From Cercis canadensis (Eukaryota; Streptophyta; Magnoliopsida; Fabales; Fabaceae): DNA of 64,000 nucleotides. Every line of letters begins with the position of its first letter. The stretch's first letter is position 1. Of the stretch, positions 12,271-24,086 are shown piece after piece. Both the position numbers and the translations under genes were made by a program. The notes under the pieces were generated by a model. That model saw only the letters and a list, made by a program, of their open reading frames with translations, was not told the DNA's origin and ran no database searches. The stretch is from contig QAOA01001037.1 of NCBI GenBank assembly GCA_003255065.1, positions 20,260 to 84,259 on the forward strand, in the 5' to 3' direction.

Positions 12271-12419
12271 ATGGAGTAATATGTTTCCACTTGTCATATA
12301 TGATATGGTCCATATATAAGGATGTGCCTAATCTTTTCCTATGACTTCTTTTAGAGCTCAAATTACTCCATCATCTATACTTATTTCTAACTTATTATCA
12401 TGATTATACAAATAGTCAG

Positions 12420-12764
12420 AATGTGTCACACAAAGAACTAATAAAAAAGGAAAAAACTGTGAAATTAAGTCCACTTAATTAAATCAGTTAATTTAACCCA
12501 TCTCCTGCACCAACAGCGACATTGGGGGAACGGTCCAATTTGTATGCGGAATTAAGTAAAAGATGTACTAAACTAGACATGTCTAGTCAAACAAGATAAT
12601 ATACAGAATTCTAACCTTGATTACAATGCACTACCAACTATGTAAAAAATCAAAATAAATAATTAAACATCTGTCACAAGAATATAGGTTCAAGGAGGTA
12701 ATTAAAAGGCCATGGCATGGTTCTTGTGTTTCCAGCTTATGAACTTGGAAGTTAAGACCTGAAA
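12420..12764 (+). promoter_or_regulatory. Decayed PRP2 promoter
   Basis: This upstream segment aligns by eye with 35650-35998, the promoter of PRP3: shared landmarks are a CATTTCCTGCA-type phrase, AGTCAAACAAGA and TTAACCTTGATT. Where PRP3 has TATAAAAGG (35932), PRP2 has AATTAAAAGG (about 12702), so the TATA box is lost. The homology shows that PRP2 and PRP3 were duplicated together with their promoters. Confidence 0.6.
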
Positions 12765-12811
12765 ATGTCTCCCAAATACTTGTTACTGATTTTCCTAGGA
12801 GTGGTGCTTCT
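12765..12811 (+). pseudogene. PRP2 5' fragment (signal peptide), split by element 1
   Basis: The ATG at 12765 opens MSPKYLLLIFLGVVL, matching the PRP3 signal peptide (MSPKYLLLLVVGVVL). After 15 codons and two bases the reading stops at a CTTCT target site (12807-12811), where element 1 begins. The same CTTCT recurs at 28129-28133, followed by the continuation of the gene. The insertion falls within the signal peptide, so nothing useful can be translated from this piece. Confidence 0.85.
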
Positions 12812-13710
12812 TGTTGTTCCCAAGCCTACAAAAATAAAAAATAGAGTACAAAAAATAACAATAAGTTAGAGAAAATTATAGATGTTGTACCAGGATAAGG
12901 CATGGGTATCTCACTTTATTTAAGACAATTCACATCTCTCTCAATGATTCTTAATATTTCCACTAGGTGCATCGAGTTTTAGACGCGTTGCCTCCAAGAT
13001 ATAATAGCCCGGTAGCCACACCGTTTATCCTCTAATATTTTGCACAAATAAGAGGAAATGACTCTCTCCAACACCTTTATCTACCCAAGTGTTTACTCAC
13101 ATTAATATAAGCAAATAGTATGCACACAATACAATTAGGTTGCATGTATAAATGTATATCACAAATTGTAGAAGCACACATATATAGTGTAGTGTAACAC
13201 TTTTTCAAGTTCTAGCCATTGGCCACAATTAAATAAATATTATAAGCTTTTAAAACAAGAATCAAAACACAAACCAAACAGCCATCCGTTACCATTTAAA
13301 GGAAGAGGAACGTTGGCTTTTAAAGCCAATATCATAAGCTGAACTAAAATCCAAACCGTTAGCCAATGAAAGCTCTTCAAAGCATTTTATAATCCATAAC
13401 CGAATGGCCAATGAAGCTGATTTAATCACCTTTAACACATAACATAAAATGGGCATGAATGCAAAGACGTTTGAGCATTTAGAAGACGAACCAAAATCTA
13501 TTTATTTTTAATAAAAATACCAACAATCCCTCACTTATTTTTATAAAAATAAACATAAAACACAAACATGTAGACACTTGGGTAGAGACATACTATTATC
13601 CATAATAGAGAGGTAGCATTGCCTTGAACCTCTACTTAGTAAAAATATATATACTTGTTCTAGAGCCAATAGTCGCCTATTGCCTTGAATTATGACTGCT
13701 TAAGGAAGAC

Positions 13711-14827
13711 TGTTAGCCCCACATGTCTCTGAACCTGTTTTGATGATAACAATAATGCCTTGTTATTTCTAATATGTATTGTTTGTTTTCCTTAAGATCA
13801 TATATAGAACAGATTTGAAAAGAAGCTTTGCAAAACTTTTTCTTAAGAACTAGTTCTTGCCATTGTGATGAGTCTCAGATATTGCTGATGTGGACAAAGC
13901 TTCTCACGAACTCCAGCCAAAGTTTTCCTTTTTACAATCTGACTAAGAGTTGTACTCTTAGAGAATGGAAGGTTACCTTTTTAAGTGCACTTTGGCAAAG
14001 TCCATTTTTTAAGAAAGTCTATATACCTTCTTACACAAAGAGAGACTTTTGTGGACCAAAGGACAAAAGCCATGTGATTGATTGACAAGGAGTCAGCCGG
14101 TTGGTGGCTCCTCTTTTCCCTCACCATTTGGCTTTTCACGTGCACAAGGAAGCAAATAAAAGAAAGGAGACTCCAAGGTTTCGGGTATGCATGAAGAATA
14201 GAAAGAAGAAAAACATTTTAGTGAGAGAAAGAAGCCATTGTTGGGAGCTTTGCTCTTCTTTTTCTTCTCGGCCACTTCTTCATGCTTCAAGATTTTCATT
14301 GTAATTTATCTACTCTGTGAGAGAGTTCTTCTTTGGGGCTAAATCAAAACACTTGGGTTTTGTATCTTGGATTTCTCTGGGAGAAATCCATGAGAGTGAT
14401 CTCCAGTGAGTTAGAGAGAGAGAGTTCATGGTGAGCTTGAGAAACAAAAACCATGGGAGTTAAGCTTAGAGAAGCTTGGAAAAATAAACTTGTTGTAAAA
14501 CTTGGAGAAGTTTGGAAAAATAAACTTGAAGTATAGTGGAACCCCATTGACATGGGAGAAGTGAATGTAGGCATGTTAAGCCGAACCACTATAAAATCTC
14601 TATCTGATCTCTTTTCTCTTCATCTCCGAGTCTCTGGTTATTTCTCTGTTTTGCTATACATGATTTGTTAAATTATTTTGATATATTTCAATTTGGTATT
14701 TGTTAAAGAACTAGTTTGTAAGAACCAGTTCTTCAACAAACCTATGATTTGAATAAGTTTTTAAGAACAATTTTTTTTTTAACAATTCCTATTCACCGCC
14801 TTTTAGGAATAGAATCTGCAACTCTCA
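13711..14827 (+). repeat. Element 2 5' LTR
   Basis: 1117 bp, from TGTTAGCCCC to ACTCTCA. It matches the 3' LTR, which starts TGTTAGCTCC at 23521 and ends TAACTCTCA at 26149, apart from scattered substitutions and an insertion in the latter. Small ORFs inside are fortuitous. Confidence 0.88.
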
Positions 14828-14829
14828 AT

Positions 14830-14841
14830 TGGTATCAAAGC
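14830..14841 (+). promoter_or_regulatory. Element 2 primer-binding site
   Basis: TGGTATCAAAGC two bases after the LTR end is close to the complement of the initiator-Met tRNA 3' end (TGGTATCAGAGC is usual), the standard Copia primer. Confidence 0.85.
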
Positions 14842-14911
14842 TTGTGCTCAACATTTTTTGGTTTAACTAACCATGAGTTAAAGATCCTATTAAGGTTGTG
14901 TTGTAGGTATC

Positions 14912-16503
14912 ATGAACAACCAAAATGAGTCTCACTCCTCTCATAAACCTCAATTCTTCAATGGAGAAAATTATCCCTACTGGAAGCAAAGAATGGAAAT
15001 GTGTCTTGAGGTTATTGACTATGATGTGTGGCAGATAGTCAGAAATGGTATCACTCATCCTACCAAAGTAGTGGAAGGAGCTATTGTTCCAAAAGAAGAG
15101 CATGAGTTTACCACTGAAGACAAACTCATATTTACTCTCAATTCTAAAGCAAGGTACAACATTGTGTGTGAGGTATCTGCTACAAAATTTGAGAATATTG
15201 CATCTCGTAATACTGCAAAAGAAATGTGGGATAGACTTGCTGCCATTCACGAAGGGACAAGCCATGTTAAAGAAGCAAAGATTGATATCTATTCTACCAA
15301 GTATGAAATGTTCCACATGACTCAAGATGAGTCTCTGGATTCCTTCTTTGCTCGGTTCTTGAGCATCATCAATAGCCTAAAAGGTCTTAGAAGAGTATAC
15401 ACTCAAAAAGAACAAGTCAAGAAGATTCTGAGGTGTCTCACTGAAAAATGGGATTCCAAAATTACTGTCTTGCTTCAATTTGTAGAATCTAATGAGTTGA
15501 CGGTAGATTCTCTAAGAGCATGGCTGGAGAAAGAAAGAAAAGCCTAGCTCTTACTTCTACTACTCCAAAGACTAGTATTCAAAGAGAACTAGCCTCTAGT
15601 GATGAAAAGGTTGCTTTGGTGACAAGAAGAGTTCTTGATCTGATGAGAAAAAGAAAGGAGAAAAGATTTCCACCGAAAATTCATAAAGAATTCAACAAGG
15701 GAGATAGCAGTAAGGAGCCTATCATTTGCTATAAATGCAAAAGGCCAGGTCACATTAAATCTGAATGTCCAAACCTCAACAAGAATAGGTTCTTTAGAAA
15801 GGAGAAAAAGAAAGCTATGGTGGCTACTTGGAGTGATGAAGACTCAACATCAAAAAGTGATGAATCAGAAGAGGAAAACGTAGCCAACCTGTGTCTGATG
15901 GCAAATGGAGAAGGGTCTGGAGAAAAATGTGAGGTAAATGATCTAGACCTTGAACTTTTACCTACATATGATGAACTAAGTCTTGCTTTTGATGATTTAT
16001 CTTTTGACTATGAGAAAAGACTTGCAAAAATTAGTGCCTTAAAGAAAATCATAAAAGATCAAGTTAGTGTGATAGATGAGCTTGAAAAAGATAATGCTGG
16101 TTTGATTGATAGACTTAAGATACTTCAGCATCAAAATGATCTTCTTGAAAATAAAAATCATTTCACATCTTCTCTAAAAAATGAAAATGACAAACTGAAA
16201 AGAAAAGTGAATGAATTGTTTGGAGACTTAATCAAGTTTGTTAAGGGAAGAAATAATTTGAATTAAATCTTAGGAAAGCAAAGAGTAAGCAATGACAAAT
16301 CTAGTTTAGGTTATATTCAGCCTAGCCCTTCAAAAGTTTCGAAAAACTCTTTTGTCAAATCTTCCCTCTCACATTCCTTTTCGAAAGGAACTTGCTTCTA
16401 TTGTGGTCGTATAGGACATTTTCCTAATGCATGCTCTTATAAGAAACTTTGTGCTGCAAGAAAGATGATATGGGTGCCTAAAGGACATTTGTCTCTAACA
16501 TGA
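14912..16503 (+). pseudogene. Element 2 gag (capsid and nucleocapsid), broken
   Basis: The ATG at 14912 opens MNNQNESHSSHKPQFFNGEN, followed by the UBN2-type gag fold (YPYWKQRMEMCLE, EMWDRLAAIHEG, DSFFARFLSIINSL). The first frame stops at 15545-15547, and the next frame (from 15520) continues with the first CCHC knuckle CYKCKRPGHIKSEC (about 15727-15768), an acidic stretch and a long charged coiled-coil segment ending GDLIKFVKGRNNLN. After a stop at 16264-16266 the same frame carries a second knuckle CFYCGRIGHFPNAC (about 16391-16432), then another stop at 16501-16503. Two knuckles and the coiled coil fit Sirevirus Gag. The lesions visible are one frameshift and at least two stops. Confidence 0.85.
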
Positions 16504-17140
16504 AAGGATCCAAAGAATTTTGGGTACTTAAGCCTCTGTGATCTTATTTCAGGTTTGCTATCGAGCCAAAAGTAAGTGTTGGTATCTAGACAGTGACTAT
16601 TCAAGACACATGACTGGAGATCCTTCAAAATTTGTCTCCATTAACCAAATGGATTTGAGAGATGTCTCTTTTAGTGACAATAGCAAAGGTAGAATTGTCG
16701 GATTAGGTAAAATCAAAATCTCTCCTAATTTACTTATTGACAATGTCTACTTAGTTAAATGTTGGATGTATAATTTGCTGAGCATAAGTCAACTTTGTGA
16801 TAAGGGTCACAAAATAACTTTTGAAACTCCTCATTGTATTATTCATAAGAGAAATTCTGATGATGTTTTATTTGTTGGTCAAAGATGTTCCAATGTCTAT
16901 ACTGTTTATGGAGACTCTTTGAAATCAAAAGAGGTAACATGTTTTTCTTCTAAAAACAATACCTCTTGGTTGTGGCATAGAAGATTTGGACATGTAAATT
17001 TTAAACTTATTTCAAAGCTTTCTAAAAAGGAGTTGGTTTCTAGTTTGCCCAAACTAGTTTTTGAAAGAGGCAAGGTTTGTGCTGCTTGTTAGCAAGGCAA
17101 ACAAATCAAATCCTCTTTTAAGTCCAAGAAAGAATTGTCA

Positions 17141-18434
17141 TCTTCTATGCCACTTCAACTTCTCCATATGGTTCTCTTTGGACCAACATCTACATCTAGT
17201 TTAAATAAAAAGAAGTATTGCTTTTTCATTGTGGATGGTTTTTTTAGATTTACTTGGGTTTTCTTTCTTACTCATAAGGATGATTCGTTTGAGATCTTTG
17301 AAAGTTTTAGCAAAAGAGTTCAAAATGAAAAAGGGTTTGCAATCACCTCAATTAGAAATGATCATGGTGGAGAATTCGAAAACAAATTATTTTAAAACTT
17401 TTGTGAAAAACAAGGAATCCACCATAATTTTTCATGTCCTAGAACCCTCCAATAAAATGGTGTGGTTGAAAGGAAAAATAGAACTCTAGTTGAGATGGGC
17501 AGAACTATGTTATGCGAAAATGATTTGCCAAAATACTTTTGGGCTGAAGCTGTAAATACAACATGCTACATTTTAAATAAATGCTTGATTAGGCCTATTT
17601 TAAAGAAAACTCCANTCTTCTATGCCACTTCAACTTCTCCATATGGATCTCTTTGGACCAACATCTACATCTAGTTTAAATAAAAAGAAGTATTGCTTTT
17701 TCATTGTGGATGATTTTTTTAGATTTACTTGGATTTTCTTTCTTACTCATAAGGATGATTAGTTTGAGATCTTTGAAAGTTTTAGCAAAAGAGTTCAAAA
17801 TGAAAAAGAGTTTGCAATCACCTCAATTAGAAATGATCATGGTGGAGAATTCGAAAACAAATTATTTCAAAACTTTTGTGAAAAACAAGGAATCCACCAT
17901 AATTTTTCATGTCCTAGAACCCTCCAATCAAAATCTTAACCATGAACTTTTTCATCAATGATTATTTTCTTACATTTTACTCTCTAAAATATACTCTCAC
18001 TTTAGAGAATTCAAATAGACAGGAAAGAATATTTTTGCACGCATGCCCATCTGCCGTCGATGCCTGCAATTATTGCCCCATCAAAGTAGGTGAGACATCA
18101 AATTTTTTTGATGGTGACCATGCAAATTGTAGTCTTTTTCCTTTTTATTCTCTATGCGTAATAGTTTTGTTAATTAATGGAGGGAGTTGCGCTCTGGTCT
18201 TTCATTCACTTGCGAGAATTAACATTACGTTACATTTTTGCTGACCTGAAGTCAAAGTTGGAACCATTTATATTTAATAGGTGTGGTTGAAAGGAAAAAT
18301 AGAACTCTAGTTGAGATGGGCAGAACTATGTTATGCAAAAATGATTTGCCAAAATACTTTTGGGCTGAAGCTGTAAATACAACATGCTACATTTTAAATA
18401 AATGCTTGATTAGGCCTATTTTAAAGAAAACTCC
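17141..18434 (+). repeat. Duplicated integrase segment across single N at 17615
   Basis: 17141-17453 recurs at 17616-17932, and 17456-17614 recurs at about 18283-18434. Copies differ at about six sites in the first 310 bp, including codons for catalytic residues. Copy two also carries about 345 bp of extra DNA (17935-18281). The divergence is higher than at the other joints, so two haplotypes or two elements may be involved. Confidence 0.7.
17935..18281. other. Unidentified 345-bp insertion in integrase copy two
   Basis: The segment interrupts the integrase reading between CCAATCAAAAT and GTGTGGTTGAAAGG, where copy one is continuous. It has no ORF of note, no clear inverted ends and no obvious target duplication. 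It resembles nothing else in the window. Confidence 0.45.
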
Positions 18435-20505
18435 ATATGAGCTTTGGAAAGGAAGAAAACCTAATGTAAGCTATTTTCATGCTTTTGGCTATAAATGTTT
18501 TGTGCTGAATAATGGAAAGAAACATTTGGGAAAATTGGATTCAAAATTTGATGAATTTATTTTCTTGGGCTACTCTTTGTCAAGCAAAGCTTATAGAGTC
18601 TATAACAAAAGAACTCTTATTGTAGAAGAATCAATGCATGTAGTCTTTGATGAATCTAACTATCCATTGGTTTAAAAAACCCTTGAGGAAAATGAAATAG
18701 TGCAGGAAAGCATCAAAGGATCCTCCAAAGAAGAGAAAGATCAAGAAAAGGAAGCAACACAAATTCCTTGTGATTCGATTCACATTGAACTTGACTTTTC
18801 AGAACCAATTCAAGAAGAAGCTCCTCAGAAAAATGTGAGAGACTCACTGCCAAAAGAAACCAGAATTCTAAAAGATCATCTAATTGAAAAAGTGATTGGT
18901 GACTTGGAAAAAAGGGATTAGTGCAAGAGCATCTCTTTGGGATAAGCATGTAAACTTGGCTCTTTTATCTTTATTCGAGCCTACCAAAATTGGTGAAGCA
19001 CTACAAGATGAAGCATGGATCATGGCAATGCAAGAAGAGCTGAATCAATTCTCAAGGAACTAAGTCTGGACTCTTGTACCTGAACCAAAAGGTCACTTAA
19101 TCATTGGTACAAGATGGGTTTTCAGAAACAAGCTTGATGAAGATGGAAAAGTTGTGAGAAACAAAGCAAGATTGGTAGCTTAAGGCTTTAATCAGCAGGA
19201 AGGTATAGACTTTGAAGAAACTTTTGCTCCTGTAGCTAGATTAGAAGCCATTAGAATGTTTCTTGCATATGTATCTTTCAAAGGCTTTAAGGTTTTTCAA
19301 ATGGATGTGTACATGTACTTTTCTGAATGGGTACATCAATGAGGAAGTGTTTGTTAAGCAGCCCCTTGGTTTTGAAAATCTAGATTTTCCTAATCATGTA
19401 TATAAACTTTCCAAAGCTCTCTATGGTCTTAAGCAAGCTCCTAGAGCTTGGTATGATAGAGTAAGTGAATTTCTCATGAAAAATGATTTTGTAAGAGGGA
19501 AAATTGATACCACTTTGTTCACTAAGAGATTATCTCATAATATTATCATAGTTCAGATTTATGTTGATGACATTATCTTTGGATCAACTAACAATGAACT
19601 ATGCAAGGATTTTGAGATATTAATGAAAAGTGAGTTTGAAATGAGCATGATGGGAGAACTTAACTTTTTCCTTAGACTTCAAGTTAAGCAACTCAGAGAT
19701 GGAATTTTCATCAATCAGTCCAAGTACTCAAGAGAGCTACTCAAGCGTTTTGGCATGGACAATGCAAAAAACATTTCAATTCCTATGAGTCCTGCTACAA
19801 AACTGGTTTTGGATGAAAAAGGGTAAATCTGTGTGTGAGAAAAGGTATTGAGGTATGATTGGATCTTTGCTATATTTAACTGCTAGTAGGCTAGATATCA
19901 TTTATTCTGTTTGTGCATGAGCGAGATTTTAGGTTAATCCAAAGGAATCTCATTTGACTGCTGTCAAAAGAATTTTTCGATATCTAATAAATTCTGTGAA
20001 TGTTGGTTTATGGTTCAATAGAATTAGTTCTTTCAAACTAGTTTCATATACAAATTCTAATTATACTGGCTGTTCCATTGATCGAAAGAGCACAAGTGGA
20101 GGTTGTCAATTTCTTGAAAGAGCATTGGTCTCTTGGCAATCAAAGAAACAAAATTCAGTTGCTCAATCAACAACTGAAACTGAGTACATGGCTGCTGGTT
20201 TGTGTTGTTCACAAGTATTATGGATGAAACAACAACTTGTTGACTATGGTATAATTCTAAATAAAATTCCTTTGCTTTGTGATAATACAAGTGCCATAAA
20301 CATTGCAAGAAATTCAGTGCAGCATTCTAGAACCAAGCATATAGACATAAAACATCACTTTCTTAGAGATCATGTTCTTAAGGGTGACATTGAACTCTCT
20401 TTTATTAATACTAAGGATCAGCTTGCTGATATTTTTACAAAACCTTTAGTTGAAGAAAGGTTATGTTTTCTAAGGCATGAATTAGGCATGATCAATATGC
20501 ATTGA

Positions 20506-21140
20506 TGAAGTGTTGTTGTATATGTGTGCATGATGCTTGCTCATATGCATCTCACTTTTGCTAAAGAATTTTGATTGTCTATTGGATGTCTCTGTTTAAT
20601 GCTCATTTCTTCTGAAATTTGTCAATAAGGAATCTAAATATTTTATAATGTCCTGATGTGTGCCCAATTTTTATTTCCTGATCTTGCTTGAATCTCTTAT
20701 TTGAAGAAATTGCAGCATTTTTTTTTGGCATTTTTTTTTNTTTTTGTTTGTGAATTGATCTATTAAAAGGGCCTTTCTTGCTTATTTTCGGACTAAACTC
20801 TTTGCTGGGTTGATATCAATTTTTGCTGAAATTGGGCCTCCATTCCTTCGGCCCGCGTTTTCTAGCCTCTAGCCAAAACACGCGTTTCACTTGTGCTCTT
20901 TGAGCTGTTATTCATTTTGGCTACAACGCATCGTTTTGCTCTATTCATTCACGGGCTTCATCTTTCTCTTCCTCCTTCGAAACTGAACCTAACTGTTCAT
21001 CTTCTTCTGCATTTTCTCTCTCCCCTGTTTCCCTCTTTTCCTGTATCCACTATGCACATTCATACTCATTCCTTGGTGATTGTTTATACGTGCTTCATTG
21101 TCTGCTGGTCTATAAAGCTTGGGAGTTAATTACCAAAGTA
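20506..21140 (+). other. Spacer between pol and env-like ORF
   Basis: Non-coding T-rich sequence with a poly(T) run broken by a single N at 20740. It is typical of the pol to ORF3 gap of Sireviruses. No gene is visible. Confidence 0.55.
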
Positions 21141-22676
21141 ATGGATAGAAGAAGGGCAAGTGAAAGATTGAGAGCTCGGTTCAAGGGAAAGGTTGTAGAG
21201 GATTCATCTTGTGAGAAGCCAATCCAGGTGGAGGATTCATCTTCTTCAGAGGAACAAGAAGATCTTGAACCAATTATCCAGAGAGCAAAGTAATTTGCTT
21301 TTCGCTCTAAAAAAGGCAAAGGTAAAATGTCTTCTCCTCCATCTTCACCCATAAATGAACCTATCTCAGAACCACTGCTTCCATGGCTTCTCCTCGAAGC
21401 TCCACCCTCTGTTTCTTCCTCAGCCACACCTCTTCTATCCTCAATTCCCTCTCCTTCATCACCCACTGGTAACCCCAAGCCATCAAAAACTTCATCTATT
21501 CCTGATCAAATTAATTCACCTGCCAAAGAATCTGAACCTGCTTCAGTTCCTTAGTCTTCTAAGCCCGCTACAAGACCAATGAGAAAGAAAATACTAGCTA
21601 GAAAGATAGTATTCATGCCAAGATCAAAACCACAAGTGTCTTCTCCTTGAGCCAAGGCATCGACCCCATTAGCTTCACCATCCACTTCCAAGGTTAGAGG
21701 CCCTACTTCTTAAGCCAAAGTGTCCAACACCAAAAATTCTGCCTCAAAATCATCTAAGCCAAAGGCTAAAGCACCTGCTAAGAGTGCCTCCTCTAAAAGC
21801 ACTTCTACTAAAAGTCCCTTTGATCAACACACTCCTGATACAAGTCCAACTACTGAAGGTGTTATCACTGAATTCGAAAGTGCAGTAGCTGAAGAGAATT
21901 TTCACAAATTCTATGCCAAAAGAACCATTGCACCATGTTGCATCATTGAGTGAGATTCTCCTACATCTGTCACAAAATCAATAGAAGCTGCATTTGCTAG
22001 CATAGGATGGTCAAACATGCTAAGAATCAATGAGCCAGTCATTCCCAAGGTAATTCGACTATTTTATGCTCATCTTCAGCCATTAAAAGGGTTTGAGTCA
22101 AGAACTGTTTATTTAAAATCCTTTATTGCTGGGGGGGAATTAGTTATTTCTGAAAGACTACTAGCTAGTATTCTGAAATTACAATTAAAGGGAGATTTTA
22201 GATTTGTTCAGAAAGTCTGGTCATTTGATTTCATACCATATGATGATGCAATGGTATCCATATGTGCTTTTCTTGATCAGCGAGGTCAAGGAAGACCTCC
22301 ATCCATACATTGTTTTGATTCCCTAACTAGAACTCTTGCCAAAATCGTTACTTCTCACCTCTTACCTAGAATTGGCAGCCATAGTGAGTTCACTACTCCT
22401 GACCTATATCTGTTGTATCACCTAAAACATCAAATTCCTTTAAATCTGCCTAGATTAATCTTAAGTACTATGGCTTCATTTGTCAAAGGGTCAAGAACTA
22501 AAACTAGTCTTCCCTATGGCATGATAATTGTCAAATTGTGTAAATACTTTAAGATTGATTTATCCCATTTCAATTCTGAAGCTCTTCCTGCCAAACTTGT
22601 GATAAAAAGACCTCTGCCAGCTATTATCTCTTCACCTGATCCATCATTAAGTCAAACCTTTGTCAAAGAAAAGTAG
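21141..22676 (+). pseudogene. Element 2 env-like ORF (Sirevirus post-pol ORF), broken
   Basis: One reading frame runs from the ATG at 21141 (MDRRRASERLRARFKGKVVE) to 22676. The first third is acidic then Ser/Pro/Lys-rich, with low-complexity runs (SSPPSSP, SKSTSTKSP). The last third is a folded-looking domain (IPKVIRLFYAHLQPLKGFES, GELVISERLLASIL, SLTRTLAKIVTSHLLPRIG, PYGMIIVKLCKYF) that resembles the putative plant transposon protein domain found in such ORFs. In-frame stops lie at 21291, 21552, 21648, 21711 and 21951. No clear transmembrane helix is seen, so an envelope role is a label of tradition, not evidence. Confidence 0.72.
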
Positions 22677-23506
22677 CAAGCAGCATCAACCAGTTCCCCT
22701 AATGTCAAGTAAAAAAAGAAGGCTGCAAAACCTTCAACCAGTTCTTAGCCTTCCAAGAAAGCCAAAAATTCAGTTTCTCCAGCTCAACTTTCTGAAAAGG
22801 GTAGATCATGAAGAATAGATCGCTTCAGTTAATCCAGAGGAGCTAGCTAATCAGATTGGCAGGCACTTAAACTTCTTCCAGACTTTGGTTTTTGACTCAA
22901 ATGCTAGGATGGCAACTATTGAGAAAAATTTGGCAATCATCAAAGAAAAATTGACAGCTTTGCTTGCATCTCAGTAACCTTCTTCTTCTTCTTCTTATTA
23001 GCTTATCTTTTACTATTTTTTTTTTTGGATGACTTTTGTCACATTTTCAGATGTAAATGTAGCATAGGTGAACACTTTTTTAGCTTATTGCTTTTACTGT
23101 TTCACTTGCATCATACATCTCAAACATTGCTTGATTGATTGTGACATGATTTGAACTATTTTGATATGTTAATGCTTCATTTTGGTTGATCTAGTGCTCT
23201 GATCCCTTTATTACTCTGATGTGATTATTCTGATCATGTGATCTAGTTTGCTCTAATCTGGTTGATATTATGGTTCTCCTATCTTTTTGATAATGCCAAA
23301 AGGGGAGAAATTATGTGGACTAGTTTGTTTGAATTGTTATTTCTATTTGAACTGCTATTGAACAGGTCTATGGTATAATTTCTTGATATTGAACAGGTCA
23401 ATTGCGAAAACTCCCTTATGTTATCTGATGTTAGAGAATTGGCTCTTCAGTTTTAGTTGGCATATATAAAAGGGGAGTTTTTCTCAAACACATTATTGTC
23501 ATCATC

Positions 23507-23520
23507 AAAAAGGGGGAGAT
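23507..23520 (+). promoter_or_regulatory. Element 2 polypurine tract
   Basis: AAAAAGGGGGAGAT immediately precedes the 3' LTR. Further AAAAGGGG runs at about 23297 and 23470 match the multiple polypurine tracts known for Sireviruses. Confidence 0.8.
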
Positions 23521-24086
23521 TGTTAGCTCCACATGTCTCTAAACCTGTTTTGATGATAACAATAATGCCTTGTTATTTCTAATATGTATTGTTTGTTTTC
23601 CTTAAGATCATATATAGAACAAATTTGAAAAGAAGTCTTGTAGAACTTGTTCTTAAGACCGTTCTTTCTACTGTGATGAGTCTTTAATATTGCTGATGTG
23701 GACAAAACTTCTCACAGACTTCAGCCAAAGTTTTCCTTTTTACAATCTGACTAAGAGTTGTACTCTTAAAGAATGGAAGGNTATAGAACAGATTTGAAAA
23801 GAAGTCTTGTAGAACTTGTTCTTAAGACCGTTCTTTCTACTGTGATGAGTCTTTAATATTGCTGATGTGGACAAAACTTCTCACAGACTTCAGCCAAAGT
23901 TTTCCTTTTTACAATCTGACTAAGAGTTGTACTCTTAAAGAATGGAAGGTTACCTTTTTAAGTGCACTTTGGCAAAGTCCATTTTTCAAGAAAGTCTATC
24001 TACCTTCTTACACAAAGAGAGACTTCTGTGGACCAAAAGGACAAAAGCCATGTGATTGATTGACAAGGAGTCAGCCGGTTGGTGGC

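Larger units (their letters stand above)
16538..20505 (+). pseudogene. Element 2 pol: protease, integrase, RT, RNase H, broken
   Basis: The protease region reads WYLDSDYSRHMTGD, with Asp where the DSG active-site Gly is expected. GAG_pre-integrase follows (LWHRRFGHVN) up to a stop at 17090-17092. The integrase core appears twice around the N at 17615. Copy one has lost the first catalytic Asp (LHMVLFGPT) and has VDG for VDD; copy two keeps LFGP with Asp but has other stops. The C-terminal integrase part is 18283-18675. RT spans about 18930-19840, with stops and one frameshift near 19310, and still shows KALYGLKQAPRAWYD and IYVDDIIFGS. RNase H (19954-20505) retains STTETEYMAA and HIDIKHHFLRDHV and ends at a natural-looking stop. 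Confidence 0.88.
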
